A stretch of 64,000 nt of DNA from Hallella multisaccharivorax DSM 17128 (GTDB taxonomy: Bacteria; Bacteroidota; Bacteroidia; Bacteroidales; Bacteroidaceae): contig NZ_GL945017.1 of the NCBI RefSeq assembly GCF_000218235.1, forward strand, positions 2,990,422-3,054,421. The letters run 5' to 3'. The notes below the pieces were generated by a model. That model was not told the DNA's origin and searched no databases. It saw only the letters and a program-made list of their open reading frames with translations. Within the stretch, counting starts at the first letter, position 1. Every line of letters starts with the position of its first letter. A program made the translations under genes and the position numbers. Positions 55,650-64,000 of this stretch are shown in pieces.

Positions 55650-57209
55650 ATGGCAAAACATTCTTTATTGCCTTTCTCGGCATTGTTGCATTCTGTCCAG
55701 GCGTGTCCGTCTCGTGAGAGATGGCGTTTTATGTTGCTCTTACCGTTCTTTGCTTATGGTCCCGTGGCGATGGCACAGACCACTGAAGCCACTCAGCCCG
55801 TGGTCGTGCACCAGAAGGCTTTTGGTGAGAATTACATTAAGATGTGTGCTGACAACACTCAGGTGCTTGTCTCAAAACGTCCTGCTGTCAAGGACCGGCT
55901 CTTTGTCTCAGATGCCGTAGAGAAAAAGATCCGTGAAGTGAAACGGTTGCTTAAAGGCAATCCCAAACTCTGCTGGATGTTTGAAAACTGTTTCCCTAAC
56001 ACTCTTGAGACTACTGCTCACTACAGCAATGCCGGTGGCGATGACGACACGTTTGTCTATACCGGCGACATACCCGCCATGTGGCTCCGTGATAGTGGGG
56101 CGCAGGTGTGGCCTTATGTCAAGCTCGCACCCAAGGACAAAAGGCTGCAGCACCTTGTACGCGGTACTATTCTCCGGCAGTTCCAGTGTATCTGTATTGA
56201 TCCCTATGCCAATGCTTTCAACATGGGGCCCACAGGCGTCGGTTGGCACTCGGACCGTACTCAGATGAAGCCGGAGGTGTTTGAGCGGAAGTATGAGATC
56301 GACAGCCTTTGCTATCCCATCCGTTTGGCCTACGAATACTGGAAGGTGACGGGCGATGCCTCTATCTTCGGCGCCCGCTGGCTGCAGGCCATCCGCAATG
56401 TTATCACCACCTTCCGCCAGCAACAGCGCAAGGATGGCGTCGGGCCTTACCGTTTCCTCCGTGTCACCGATCGTGCCTTCGACACTGCGCCGTGGGACGG
56501 TTACGGGGCTCCTACGAAGTCCGTGGGGCTCATCGCCTCCGTATTCCGGCCTTCCGATGATGCCACGACATTGCCATTCCTCGTCCCGTCCAATTTCATG
56601 GCAGTGAACAGCATGCGCAAGGCTGCGGAGATCCTGCGTGAGGTCAATCACGAGGAAGCTCTGGCTGACAGCTGTGAGGCTCTCTCCACCGAGGTCCACG
56701 ATGCACTGATGAAATATGCTGTGGTGAATCATCCCAAGTATGGCAAGATTTATGCCTATGAGGTCGACGGTTTTGGCAACCATCTCCTCATGGATGATGC
56801 CAACGTGCCGAGCCTTCTCGGAATGGGATATTTAGGTGATGTGAGTCTCGACGACCCCATTTACCAGAACACCCGCCGCTTTGTCTGGAGTCACGACAAT
56901 CCCTGGTTCTTCTCCGGAAAAGCCGGTGAGGGCATTGGCGGACCACATATAGGGCGCGACATGGCATGGCCCATGAGCGTGATGATGAGAGCCTTCACGT
57001 CGACCGATGACAAGGAGATCCGCGCCTCGATGCGGCAACTTCTCACCACCGACGCCAATACGGGTATGATTCATGAGAGCTTCAATGTTGACAATGCCTC
57101 CAATTACACCCGTCCGTGGTTTGCCTGGCAGAACACTCTGTTTGGTGAGTTGGTGCTTCATCTCATTGATGCGGGCAAGACCGACCTTTTGATTCACTGT
57201 CTCGACTGA
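55650..57209 (+). CDS. GH125 exo-alpha-1,6-mannosidase
   Basis: A 519-aa exported glycosidase of family GH125, which removes alpha-1,6-mannose from mannan or N-glycan cores. The stretch DTFVYTGDIPAMWLRDSGAQ (with the catalytic Asp region) is the hallmark. ATG 55650 is used; TTG 55629 lies upstream, and ATG 55731 would give the clearest signal peptide (MLLLPFFAYGPVAMAQ). First of three same-strand glycosidases. Confidence 0.9.
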   Translation: MAKHSLLPFSALLHSVQACPSRERWRFMLLLPFFAYGPVAMAQTTEATQPVVVHQKAFGENYIKMCADNTQVLVSKRPAVKDRLFVSDAVEKKIREVKRLLKGNPKLCWMFENCFPNTLETTAHYSNAGGDDDTFVYTGDIPAMWLRDSGAQVWPYVKLAPKDKRLQHLVRGTILRQFQCICIDPYANAFNMGPTGVGWHSDRTQMKPEVFERKYEIDSLCYPIRLAYEYWKVTGDASIFGARWLQAIRNVITTFRQQQRKDGVGPYRFLRVTDRAFDTAPWDGYGAPTKSVGLIASVFRPSDDATTLPFLVPSNFMAVNSMRKAAEILREVNHEEALADSCEALSTEVHDALMKYAVVNHPKYGKIYAYEVDGFGNHLLMDDANVPSLLGMGYLGDVSLDDPIYQNTRRFVWSHDNPWFFSGKAGEGIGGPHIGRDMAWPMSVMMRAFTSTDDKEIRASMRQLLTTDANTGMIHESFNVDNASNYTRPWFAWQNTLFGELVLHLIDAGKTDLLIHCLD

Positions 57210-57332
57210 CTGACGGCGGGCTCCCGTCCTTCCGGCAGACCGGCTTGATGACTCCCTGTCTTGAGCCTCACAGGGCTTTCAGCGCATGAGTTTTGAAGAA
57301 TAAAATAAAAAGGAGAAATTAGGAATATAATA

Positions 57333-59444
57333 ATGAGAAAACTATTGTCCGCAGCGCTTCTGTTAGGGCTGTCGCTCATTGCTCATGCCGGGGAATACAC
57401 TCAATATGTCAATACGGCTATCGGCACAGGAGGGCATGGCCACGTCTTCTATGGTGCCAACGTACCTTTTGGCTTGGTACAGCTCGGTCCCACGATGGTG
57501 ACACGGGGCTGGGACTGGTGCTCAGGTTATCATGTGAGTGATGATGTCATCATCGGTTTTGGGCACACCCATCTCAGCGGCACAGGCATTGGCGACCTCG
57601 GTGACATAGGGCTTCTGCCCGTTGTGAATGATCAGGAGTGGTCGACGACGATTGACCGCCGCACCGAACGTTGTGTGCCGGGCTATTACACAGTAGTCAC
57701 CGGAGACGGTATCCATGCGGAGCTCACCGCCACGGTGCATGCAGGCATGCATCGCTACACCTTTCCACGGGGAATTACCCCGCTCCTCAGACTCGACCTC
57801 AAGCAGGGCATCGGCTGGGATAAGATGTACGACAGTCATTTCACGCAACTCTCGCCGACGGCCGTTGCCGGCTATCGCTATTCCACAGGCTGGGCTAAAG
57901 ACCAGCGGATTTACTTCTATGCCGAGTTCAGCCGCCCCGTTGAGATAGTCCGGCAGGAGGGCGATTCGGTGGCCTACCTGCGTGCAGCCGACGGTAACAC
58001 TACTGCCGACATCATGGCCAGAGTGGGCATATCAGCTGTATCCATTGATGCTGCCAAAGACAATCTCCACAGCGAGTTACGGGGATGGAACCTTAAAAAG
58101 GTCAGCGAAGAAGCCGACCGCGCGTGGGACCGCGAACTGAGTCGCATCCGTATTGAGACTGGCAATGCCGACGACCGAACCATCTTCTACACCGCACTTT
58201 ACCACACGATGACCGCGCCTTCAGAGATCAGCGACGACGGTACCGCCTCCAGGCGATACACCACCTTCTCGCTATGGGACACCTACCGTGCGCAGATGCC
58301 TCTCTTTACCCTTATCCACCGCGACCGTTGTAAGGACATAGGGGATACTTTCATGAGTATTTTTGCCATGCAAGGCTGTTTGCCGGTATGGCATTTATGG
58401 AATAATGAGACCGACTGCATGGTAGGCAACCCCGGCGTGCCTGTACTTGCCGACCTCGTGCTCAAGGGGCTTTATCCCGACAAAACGGAAGCTCTGCGTG
58501 CTATGGTAGCCACGCAGATGGCCGACGGGCGTGGACTCAGACAGCTCCGTGAGTACGGATACATTCCCTTCGACAAAGATACCACCAACGAGACCGTCGC
58601 CAAGGGGCTGGAATATGCGCTTGCCGACTGGAGCGTGGCGCAGGTGGCCAAGCAGTTGGGCAACACCGACCAGTACAGCTATTTCCTCAACCGCAGCAGG
58701 AGTTATACCCATTACTTCGACAAGCGTGTGGATTTCATGCGGGGCGTGGACAGTAAAGGTCAGTTCCGCACATCGTTCAATCCCTTCCACAGTGTTCACC
58801 GCTTTGACGATTTCACCGAGGGTAATGCCTGGCAATACACGTGGCTCGTGCCGCATGATGTCCATGGACTCGTGGGACTCTTCGGTAGTGAGAAGCGATT
58901 TGTGAAGAAACTCGATTCCCTCTTCGTCGTTCACGGCGATCTCGGAAAGGACGCATCGCCCGACATCAGTGGTCTTATCGGCGAATATGCGCATGGCAAT
59001 GAGCCCAGTCACCACATTATTTATATGTACAACTATGTGGGCGCGCCTGCAAAGGCGGCTCCCTTGTTGCGCCGCGTCTATCGGGAGATGTACCACAACG
59101 CTCCCGACGGGCTCAGTGGTAATGAGGATGTGGGCCAGATGTCGGCCTGGTATGTCATCTCTGCCTGTGGACTCTATCAGGTAGAACCTGCGGGAGGCAA
59201 GTTCATCATTGGCTCGCCTCTCTTTGGCAAGGCTTCCTTGAGCGTTGGAGATGGCAGGACTTTCACGGTGGTGGCTAAAGACAACAGCGACAAGAATATC
59301 TTCATCCAGCGGGCAACTCTTAACGGAAAGCCTTACACCAAGAGCTATATATCTTACAATGACATTGTGAGCGGCGGCACTCTGGAGCTGCAAATGGGAC
59401 CTAAACCCTCGCGATGGGGCACTGCCAAGACTGACCGGCCGTAA
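57333..59444 (+). CDS. GH92 alpha-mannosidase
   Basis: A 703-aa exported (signal peptide about 1-19) calcium-dependent alpha-mannosidase. VNTAIGTGGHGHVFYGANVPFG, IGFGHTHLSGTG, LWDTYRAQMPLFTLIHRDR and SGNEDVGQMSAWYVISACGLYQV are GH92 landmarks (last holds the acid/base region). ATG 57333 has AGGA upstream. Starts 123 bp after GH125 and 47 bp before the GH2 gene. Linkage preference (alpha-1,2, 1,3 or 1,4) cannot be told. Confidence 0.95.
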   Translation: MRKLLSAALLLGLSLIAHAGEYTQYVNTAIGTGGHGHVFYGANVPFGLVQLGPTMVTRGWDWCSGYHVSDDVIIGFGHTHLSGTGIGDLGDIGLLPVVNDQEWSTTIDRRTERCVPGYYTVVTGDGIHAELTATVHAGMHRYTFPRGITPLLRLDLKQGIGWDKMYDSHFTQLSPTAVAGYRYSTGWAKDQRIYFYAEFSRPVEIVRQEGDSVAYLRAADGNTTADIMARVGISAVSIDAAKDNLHSELRGWNLKKVSEEADRAWDRELSRIRIETGNADDRTIFYTALYHTMTAPSEISDDGTASRRYTTFSLWDTYRAQMPLFTLIHRDRCKDIGDTFMSIFAMQGCLPVWHLWNNETDCMVGNPGVPVLADLVLKGLYPDKTEALRAMVATQMADGRGLRQLREYGYIPFDKDTTNETVAKGLEYALADWSVAQVAKQLGNTDQYSYFLNRSRSYTHYFDKRVDFMRGVDSKGQFRTSFNPFHSVHRFDDFTEGNAWQYTWLVPHDVHGLVGLFGSEKRFVKKLDSLFVVHGDLGKDASPDISGLIGEYAHGNEPSHHIIYMYNYVGAPAKAAPLLRRVYREMYHNAPDGLSGNEDVGQMSAWYVISACGLYQVEPAGGKFIIGSPLFGKASLSVGDGRTFTVVAKDNSDKNIFIQRATLNGKPYTKSYISYNDIVSGGTLELQMGPKPSRWGTAKTDRP

Positions 59445-59491
59445 GACAAGACTGTTGATGGCAGCGCCATGAACTTAATGATCATACATAT

Positions 59492-62400
59492 ATGAAACCT
59501 TATTTACTGATGATAGCAGCTCTTGGTACAACCCTTGCCGCAGGGGCCAGTGAACCTGACTACCGCAATCGGGGTATCGGCCTGTATCCCGGCAGTCCTG
59601 CTGAATATACGGCACCGAAGCTGACCACAGACCAGACGTATCGCGACATCGCGCTTCATCGCACCGCTACGGCATCGTCAAGCCTCGACTATAACCTCAC
59701 GGCGCAACTCGCTACTGACGGTTTGCTCTCAAAAGGTGAACCGGCAACACTCACCGTCACCACCAACAAGGGTGTTGACAACTCGCGTGACCGGCTCAAG
59801 GGTATTGATGGCAACTGTGTCACACCTTATTATATTTACGGCCCAAAAGGGTGGCTGGAATATCTCTGGCGGGGTATGACCGTTCACGCCGACACCGTTC
59901 GGCTGTGCTTTGAGGCGGCTTACGATGCCCAGTTGCCAGCGGGGTGGCGCATCGATGTGGAAGCCACCACTGACGGGAAGAGGTGGATGGTTGTGGGCCA
60001 TACGGCAGGGACCGGTCTTCCGGGCTACCAAACTCGGCAAACAGTCTCTACTGACCCTAACAAGCAGACCGGCCTTACCAATCTTCCCCTGCGCCGTGGC
60101 ATCCTCTCTATCCCGCTCTCACGTAAGGACATGGCATGGCGCGGGCTGAGGCTTCGCTTCACCATGCCCTCGGCTGTGTGGTGGAAGGTGTGCGACTTCG
60201 ATGAAGGATCGGCAGGCGATGTGCCCGCCACCTTCGATCTTTTCAAGGCTCCTTGGAAACAACGTAATATGTCGTGGCTGCCTGCTGAGCATTTTTACAG
60301 TGCCTGGGTAGCCAGTCAGGAGGCTGCCGGTGAGCCGCAATGGCTTCGTGTGGATCTTGGTACGCGTGCCTCTGTCGACCGCCTGCGCATTCATTGGCTC
60401 TATGCAGCAAAGGCCGGAGAGGCTCAGGTTTCAGACGATGGTAGCCACTGGCGCACAGTCGCCAAGCTGTCACCGGCGAAGGATGGCAGCATAGTGGAGG
60501 TAGCTTGTCAGGCTGAAGCTCGCTATGTCAGGCTCTGGCTCACACAGCCGCAAGGACGTACTTACGGCATAAAAGAAATTGAGGTGCTCGGTCGTGGCGG
60601 TGTCGTTGCTCAGCCTGCCAACACACTCGACATGGGGAAAGGCAAGCTATCGCTTAACAGCTGGCAAATAAGGCGCAGCCTGCCCAGTGGTACAGCGCAG
60701 CTCCAAGGAGCGTCGCCCTGGATAGAAGCCACTGTGCCCGGTACAGCGCTGACCAGCTATATCAACATTGGAGCGGTGCCTGAGACGACAGTCGCCAATA
60801 ATATGCGGCAGGTTTCGGAATCGTTTTTCAACGCCGACTTCATTTACCGGACCACGATTCATGTGCATAAAGGCGAGATTAGTAATGGTGAAGGCTGCCT
60901 GGCATCGGCCTTGCCACATAAATATCTGTGTTTCGACGGTATCGACTGGCGGACTGTTGTGGAGCTCAACGGGCAGCGGCTGGGCCGCATTGACGGTGCT
61001 TTCACCCGTGCCCGCTTCGATATTTCCAAGGTGTTGAAGGAAGGAGACAATGAGCTTGTAGTGCATGTGATGAAGAATGCGCACCCTGGACCCGTAAAAA
61101 TCAAGAACCAAGAGTCGACCGATCTCAATGGTGGTGTGCTCGGAGCAGACAATCCTACTTTCCATCCTACGATAGGATGGGACTGGATCACCTCTACGCC
61201 AGGACGCTGTATGGGTATCTGGAATGATGTCTGGATCACCGCTGATAACGGCGTGAGTCTCTGCGATCCGCTTGTCACCACGGAGCTCGACCTTCCTGAT
61301 ACCTTGGCTACGGTGACGCCTACGGTGAAGGTTGTTTCCACACGTGAGGCTCCATCGCAGCTCCGTCTCAGTGGTTGGATTGGTCCTATCCGCTTCTCAC
61401 GTGAGATCACGGTTGGGGCAGGGGAGACCCGCGAGGTGAGTTTCTCGCCCGCCGAATACAGCCAACTCGCACGGCAACGGCTGAGGTTGTGGTGGCCTAA
61501 CGGTTATGGCGAGCCGTGGCTCTATGACGCTGGCTTTGCGTTGACGAGTAGGACTGATACCATTGCCACCATTCATTATAAGACTGGTATACGGCAGATG
61601 GGATCCGCGTTGGTTCCATCGCCTGACGGAGACGGTGAACGGCTACAGCTCTTCATCAACGGACAAAGGGTCGATCCGTTGGGTGGAAACTGGGGATTCC
61701 CCGAGACCAATCTGCGCTATCGTGGAAGAGAATACGATGCCACAGTGCGCTACCACCGCGAAATGAACATGAACATGATCCGTAACTGGGTGGGACAGAC
61801 AGGCGATGACGAGTTCTACGATGCTTGTGACAAGTATGGTATCATGGTGTGGCAGGACTTCTGGCTGGCCAATCCATGGGATGGGCCCGACCCTGACGAC
61901 GAGAAGATGTTCATGCAAAACGCGCGCGATCTCATCTCCAGGATACGACGGCACCCCTCCATCGCCCTCTACTGCGGCCGCAACGAGGGATATCCTCCAG
62001 CGACACTGCAATATGCGCTGAAGGTCTCCATTGCCGAGCTTCATCCTCAACTTACTTATATCGGCTCTTCTGCCGACGACGTGGTGAGCGGGCATGGGCC
62101 TTATGGCATGAAGCCGACAGCGTGGTATTTCTCCAATATCTCCGCTAAGTTCCACTCTGAAGAGGGCATGCCTAATATCCCTACATGGGAAAGCTTGCAC
62201 CGGTTCATGAATCCTGACCGCCTCTGGCCACAAGGCGATGCGTGGGGCGAGCACGATTTCTGCATGGAAGGAGCGCCCAAAGGCAAGGACTTCAATGCCA
62301 TTATGGAGCGTCATTTCGGTGAGCCCGCATCGGCAAAGCAGTTCACAAAGTGGGCGCAATGGCTTAACTATGACGGTCATCGCGCGATGTTCGAGAGCTG

Positions 62401-63118
62401 GCAGACCAATCGTCAGGGGCTCATCATGTGGATGAGCCACCCCTGTTGGCCAAGTATGGTGTGGCAAACCTACGACTATTACCTTGAGCCTACGGCGGCA
62501 TACTTCGCCATTAAGAAGGCATGCGAGCCCTTGCATATTCAGTGGAATCCCGCTAAGCGTGAAGTGGAGGTCGTAAACATAAGTCGAGACCTGGGAAAAC
62601 CGTTGAAAGCTGAAATGCAACTGTTTGATACCGAGGGACGTGTCATCTCTACGCAGGAGACGCAGACACAGCCACAGCGGGACACGACGGTGGCGGTGTT
62701 CAGCGATGTGGTCATACCCGACAAAGATGTCTACTTCCTTCGTCTTCGCTTAATTGACGATAATACCATTGTTTCCGACAATTTCTATGTGGAAGGACGT
62801 GAGGCTGACAAGCTGCAGGCGCTCACTACGGTTATCGCCAAGGCACAGCTTGCTGTCAGTCAGCGGTTCGTACACGAAGGAAACCAGTGGAAGGGTACGG
62901 TCACTGTTAAGAATGATGGCAACTGTCCCGCCCTTTTCATCCGGTTGAATCTCATGGGAAGTGACGGTGAACAAATCCTGCCCGTCATCTACAGCGACAA
63001 CTATTTTGCGCTCATGCCTGGGGAAAGCAAGAGTATCGGCATCTCGTTCAGCGACGCTGACAGCCGTGGTACAGAGCCCAGAGTAGTGGTCTCGGCGTTC
63101 GAACATGGAGTGGAATAG
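59492..63118 (+). CDS. Discoidin-domain GH2 glycosidase, probable beta-mannosidase
   Basis: A 1208-aa exported protein (signal peptide about 1-18). Two F5/8-type C (discoidin) regions precede the catalytic part: about residues 45-195 and 255-370. Then GH2 sugar-binding and immunoglobulin-like domains (about 390-700) and a TIM barrel with acid/base E832 (GRNEGYPP) and nucleophile E890 (HSEEGMPN). GH2 includes beta-mannosidase, beta-galactosidase and exo-glucosaminidase; the two alpha-mannosidases upstream favour beta-mannosidase (inference). Confidence 0.85.
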   Translation: MKPYLLMIAALGTTLAAGASEPDYRNRGIGLYPGSPAEYTAPKLTTDQTYRDIALHRTATASSSLDYNLTAQLATDGLLSKGEPATLTVTTNKGVDNSRDRLKGIDGNCVTPYYIYGPKGWLEYLWRGMTVHADTVRLCFEAAYDAQLPAGWRIDVEATTDGKRWMVVGHTAGTGLPGYQTRQTVSTDPNKQTGLTNLPLRRGILSIPLSRKDMAWRGLRLRFTMPSAVWWKVCDFDEGSAGDVPATFDLFKAPWKQRNMSWLPAEHFYSAWVASQEAAGEPQWLRVDLGTRASVDRLRIHWLYAAKAGEAQVSDDGSHWRTVAKLSPAKDGSIVEVACQAEARYVRLWLTQPQGRTYGIKEIEVLGRGGVVAQPANTLDMGKGKLSLNSWQIRRSLPSGTAQLQGASPWIEATVPGTALTSYINIGAVPETTVANNMRQVSESFFNADFIYRTTIHVHKGEISNGEGCLASALPHKYLCFDGIDWRTVVELNGQRLGRIDGAFTRARFDISKVLKEGDNELVVHVMKNAHPGPVKIKNQESTDLNGGVLGADNPTFHPTIGWDWITSTPGRCMGIWNDVWITADNGVSLCDPLVTTELDLPDTLATVTPTVKVVSTREAPSQLRLSGWIGPIRFSREITVGAGETREVSFSPAEYSQLARQRLRLWWPNGYGEPWLYDAGFALTSRTDTIATIHYKTGIRQMGSALVPSPDGDGERLQLFINGQRVDPLGGNWGFPETNLRYRGREYDATVRYHREMNMNMIRNWVGQTGDDEFYDACDKYGIMVWQDFWLANPWDGPDPDDEKMFMQNARDLISRIRRHPSIALYCGRNEGYPPATLQYALKVSIAELHPQLTYIGSSADDVVSGHGPYGMKPTAWYFSNISAKFHSEEGMPNIPTWESLHRFMNPDRLWPQGDAWGEHDFCMEGAPKGKDFNAIMERHFGEPASAKQFTKWAQWLNYDGHRAMFESWQTNRQGLIMWMSHPCWPSMVWQTYDYYLEPTAAYFAIKKACEPLHIQWNPAKREVEVVNISRDLGKPLKAEMQLFDTEGRVISTQETQTQPQRDTTVAVFSDVVIPDKDVYFLRLRLIDDNTIVSDNFYVEGREADKLQALTTVIAKAQLAVSQRFVHEGNQWKGTVTVKNDGNCPALFIRLNLMGSDGEQILPVIYSDNYFALMPGESKSIGISFSDADSRGTEPRVVVSAFEHGVE

Positions 63119-63198
63119 TGCCGCAAGGACAACCTGTTATAAACGTTAAACGGATGAGAAACTTCTTATTCAGGCTGAATTGTTGTGATAATTTGCGT

Positions 63199-63206
63199 AA
63201 CTTTGC
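63199..63206 (+). promoter_or_regulatory. -7 box for the DUF2723 gene
   Basis: TAACTTTG, 42 nt before the ATG; -33 position not clear. Confidence 0.4.
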
Positions 63207-63248
63207 ACTGTTTATTGCAATAACACGTTCTTTTATTTCCATCAAGAG

Positions 63249-64000
63249 ATGAAACAATACCGTTTAGTAGACACAATTCTGGGTTGGGTGGCTTTTGTCA
63301 TCGCAGCTTTCACCTATGTGTCTACCATTGAACCGACAGCCTCGTTCTGGGACTGCCCCGAGTTTATTACCACAGGCTACAAGTTAGAGATCGGGCATCC
63401 GCCAGGGGCACCGTTCTTTATGCTTACCGCTAATCTGTTTTCCCACTTCGCCAGCGACCCTTCTCAAGTGGCGCGAATGGTGAACACTATGTCGGCTCTG
63501 CTTTCTGCCGCGACGATTCTCTTCCTTTTTTGGACCATTACGCACCTTGTACGCAAGCTCATTGTAAAGGACTGGGGCGAGCTGACACTTGCCAAGACCA
63601 TAGCCATAGAGGCTTCTGGCATGGTGGGTGCACTCATTTATACCTGGTCGGATACATTCTGGTTCTCGGCCGTTGAGGGTGAGGTTTACGCTTATTCGTC
63701 GGCATTCACGGCTGTCGTGTTTTGGCTTATCCTGAAATGGGAAGACCATGCAGATGAGCCTCACGCGGACCGTTGGCTCGTGCTCATCTTCTATATGACC
63801 GGCCTTTCCATCGGCGTACACTTGCTTAACCTGCTGTGTCTGCCTGCCATTGTATTGGTATATTGTTACAAGCGCTTCCCAAATGTCGAGCTGAAAGGAT
63901 CGCTCATCGCGCTGCTTATCAGTTTCGTCATCCTGGCTGCGGTGCTCTATGGCGTCGTGCCGGGTATCGTGACCGTGGGCGGATGGTTTGAGCTTTTCTT
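63249..64000 (+). CDS. DUF2723 membrane protein (TMEM260-like), 5' part
   Basis: The first 250 codons of a polytopic membrane protein, cut by the window end. TYVSTIEPTASFWDCPEFIT and YKLEIGHPPGAPFFML are the start of DUF2723, a family now grouped with protein O-mannosyltransferase TMEM260. Several hydrophobic helices are visible. An active-site Asp-Cys/Glu region (SFWDCPEF) is conserved. Role in protein glycosylation is inferred from the family. Confidence 0.85.
   Translation, partial: MKQYRLVDTILGWVAFVIAAFTYVSTIEPTASFWDCPEFITTGYKLEIGHPPGAPFFMLTANLFSHFASDPSQVARMVNTMSALLSAATILFLFWTITHLVRKLIVKDWGELTLAKTIAIEASGMVGALIYTWSDTFWFSAVEGEVYAYSSAFTAVVFWLILKWEDHADEPHADRWLVLIFYMTGLSIGVHLLNLLCLPAIVLVYCYKRFPNVELKGSLIALLISFVILAAVLYGVVPGIVTVGGWFELF

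Noticed and set aside
58395..59393. 332-codon open frame antisense to the GH92 gene
   Set aside because: A shadow of a long, GC-richer gene; no family motif, signal or promoter.
61643..62620. 325-codon open frame antisense to the GH2 gene
   Set aside because: No recognisable domain, and it lies wholly in the well-supported GH2 coding region.

Overview
The window reads as chromosomal DNA of a Bacteroidota, order Bacteroidales, most like Prevotella or a close relative; a species cannot be named from sequence alone. The reasons are the many Bacteroidota-type promoters (TTTG, about 20 nt, TAnnTTTG) with few strong Shine-Dalgarno sites, a complete Bat aerotolerance operon, a TonB-dependent receptor with an N-terminal CarboxypepD_reg-like domain, a DUF2723 protein, and an arabinose operon laid out as in gut Bacteroides with a NrtR-type AraR. 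There are no rRNA genes, insertion sequences, prophage genes or CRISPR arrays.

Layout. 1-5.4 kb: the 3' end of a CvfB-like gene, a NUDIX hydrolase, a small His/Cys-rich membrane protein followed by a TonB-dependent receptor, and the aguAB pair (agmatine to putrescine). 5.6-7.9 kb: a FetAB-like ABC pair with a degenerate ATPase, convergent with an exported phytase-like esterase. 7.9-15.2 kb (minus strand): galM-galK, folC, dnaJ, grpE and an ABC-F protein. 15.3-16.1 kb: two identical tRNA-Lys genes and an array of 22-bp repeats. 16.1-19.3 kb: an AraC-type regulator with an AT-hook tail, dipeptidyl peptidase III, and an AlkD-like protein. 19.4-33.2 kb (plus strand): moxR, DUF58, a membrane protein and batABCDE, then a PAP2 phosphatase, queA, a DUF2027/Smr protein and nadE, all tightly packed. 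33.3-35.2 kb: a cupin, a porin and tRNA-Pro. 35.2-40.0 kb (minus): rmlA, a Wzc-like tyrosine kinase, a small HAD protein and fmt, about 13 bp apart. 40.2-43.1 kb (plus): an unrecognised 216-aa gene, a coiled-coil protein, zapA and rny.

43.2-54.9 kb (minus) is a complete L-arabinose operon: lipoprotein aldose epimerase, Na+/sugar symporter, AraR, AraD, AraA, AraB, secreted GH51 arabinofuranosidase and transketolase. A palindrome lies on the -10-like (-7) box of its promoter and is a candidate AraR operator. 55.6-63.1 kb (plus) encodes three exported glycosidases, GH125, GH92 and a discoidin-GH2 protein, which fit stepwise removal of mannose from alpha-mannan or N-glycans. The window ends inside a DUF2723 membrane protein.

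The most unusual signal is not a gene. Five intergenic sites carry tandem repeats with exactly 22-bp period (15811-15920, 33698-33756, 47072-47133, 55025-55080, 55376-55507). Three share one sequence family; the other two have unrelated sequences but the same period. Two of these arrays face each other across a perfect 29-bp inverted repeat in the 764-bp gap between the arabinose operon and the mannosidase genes.
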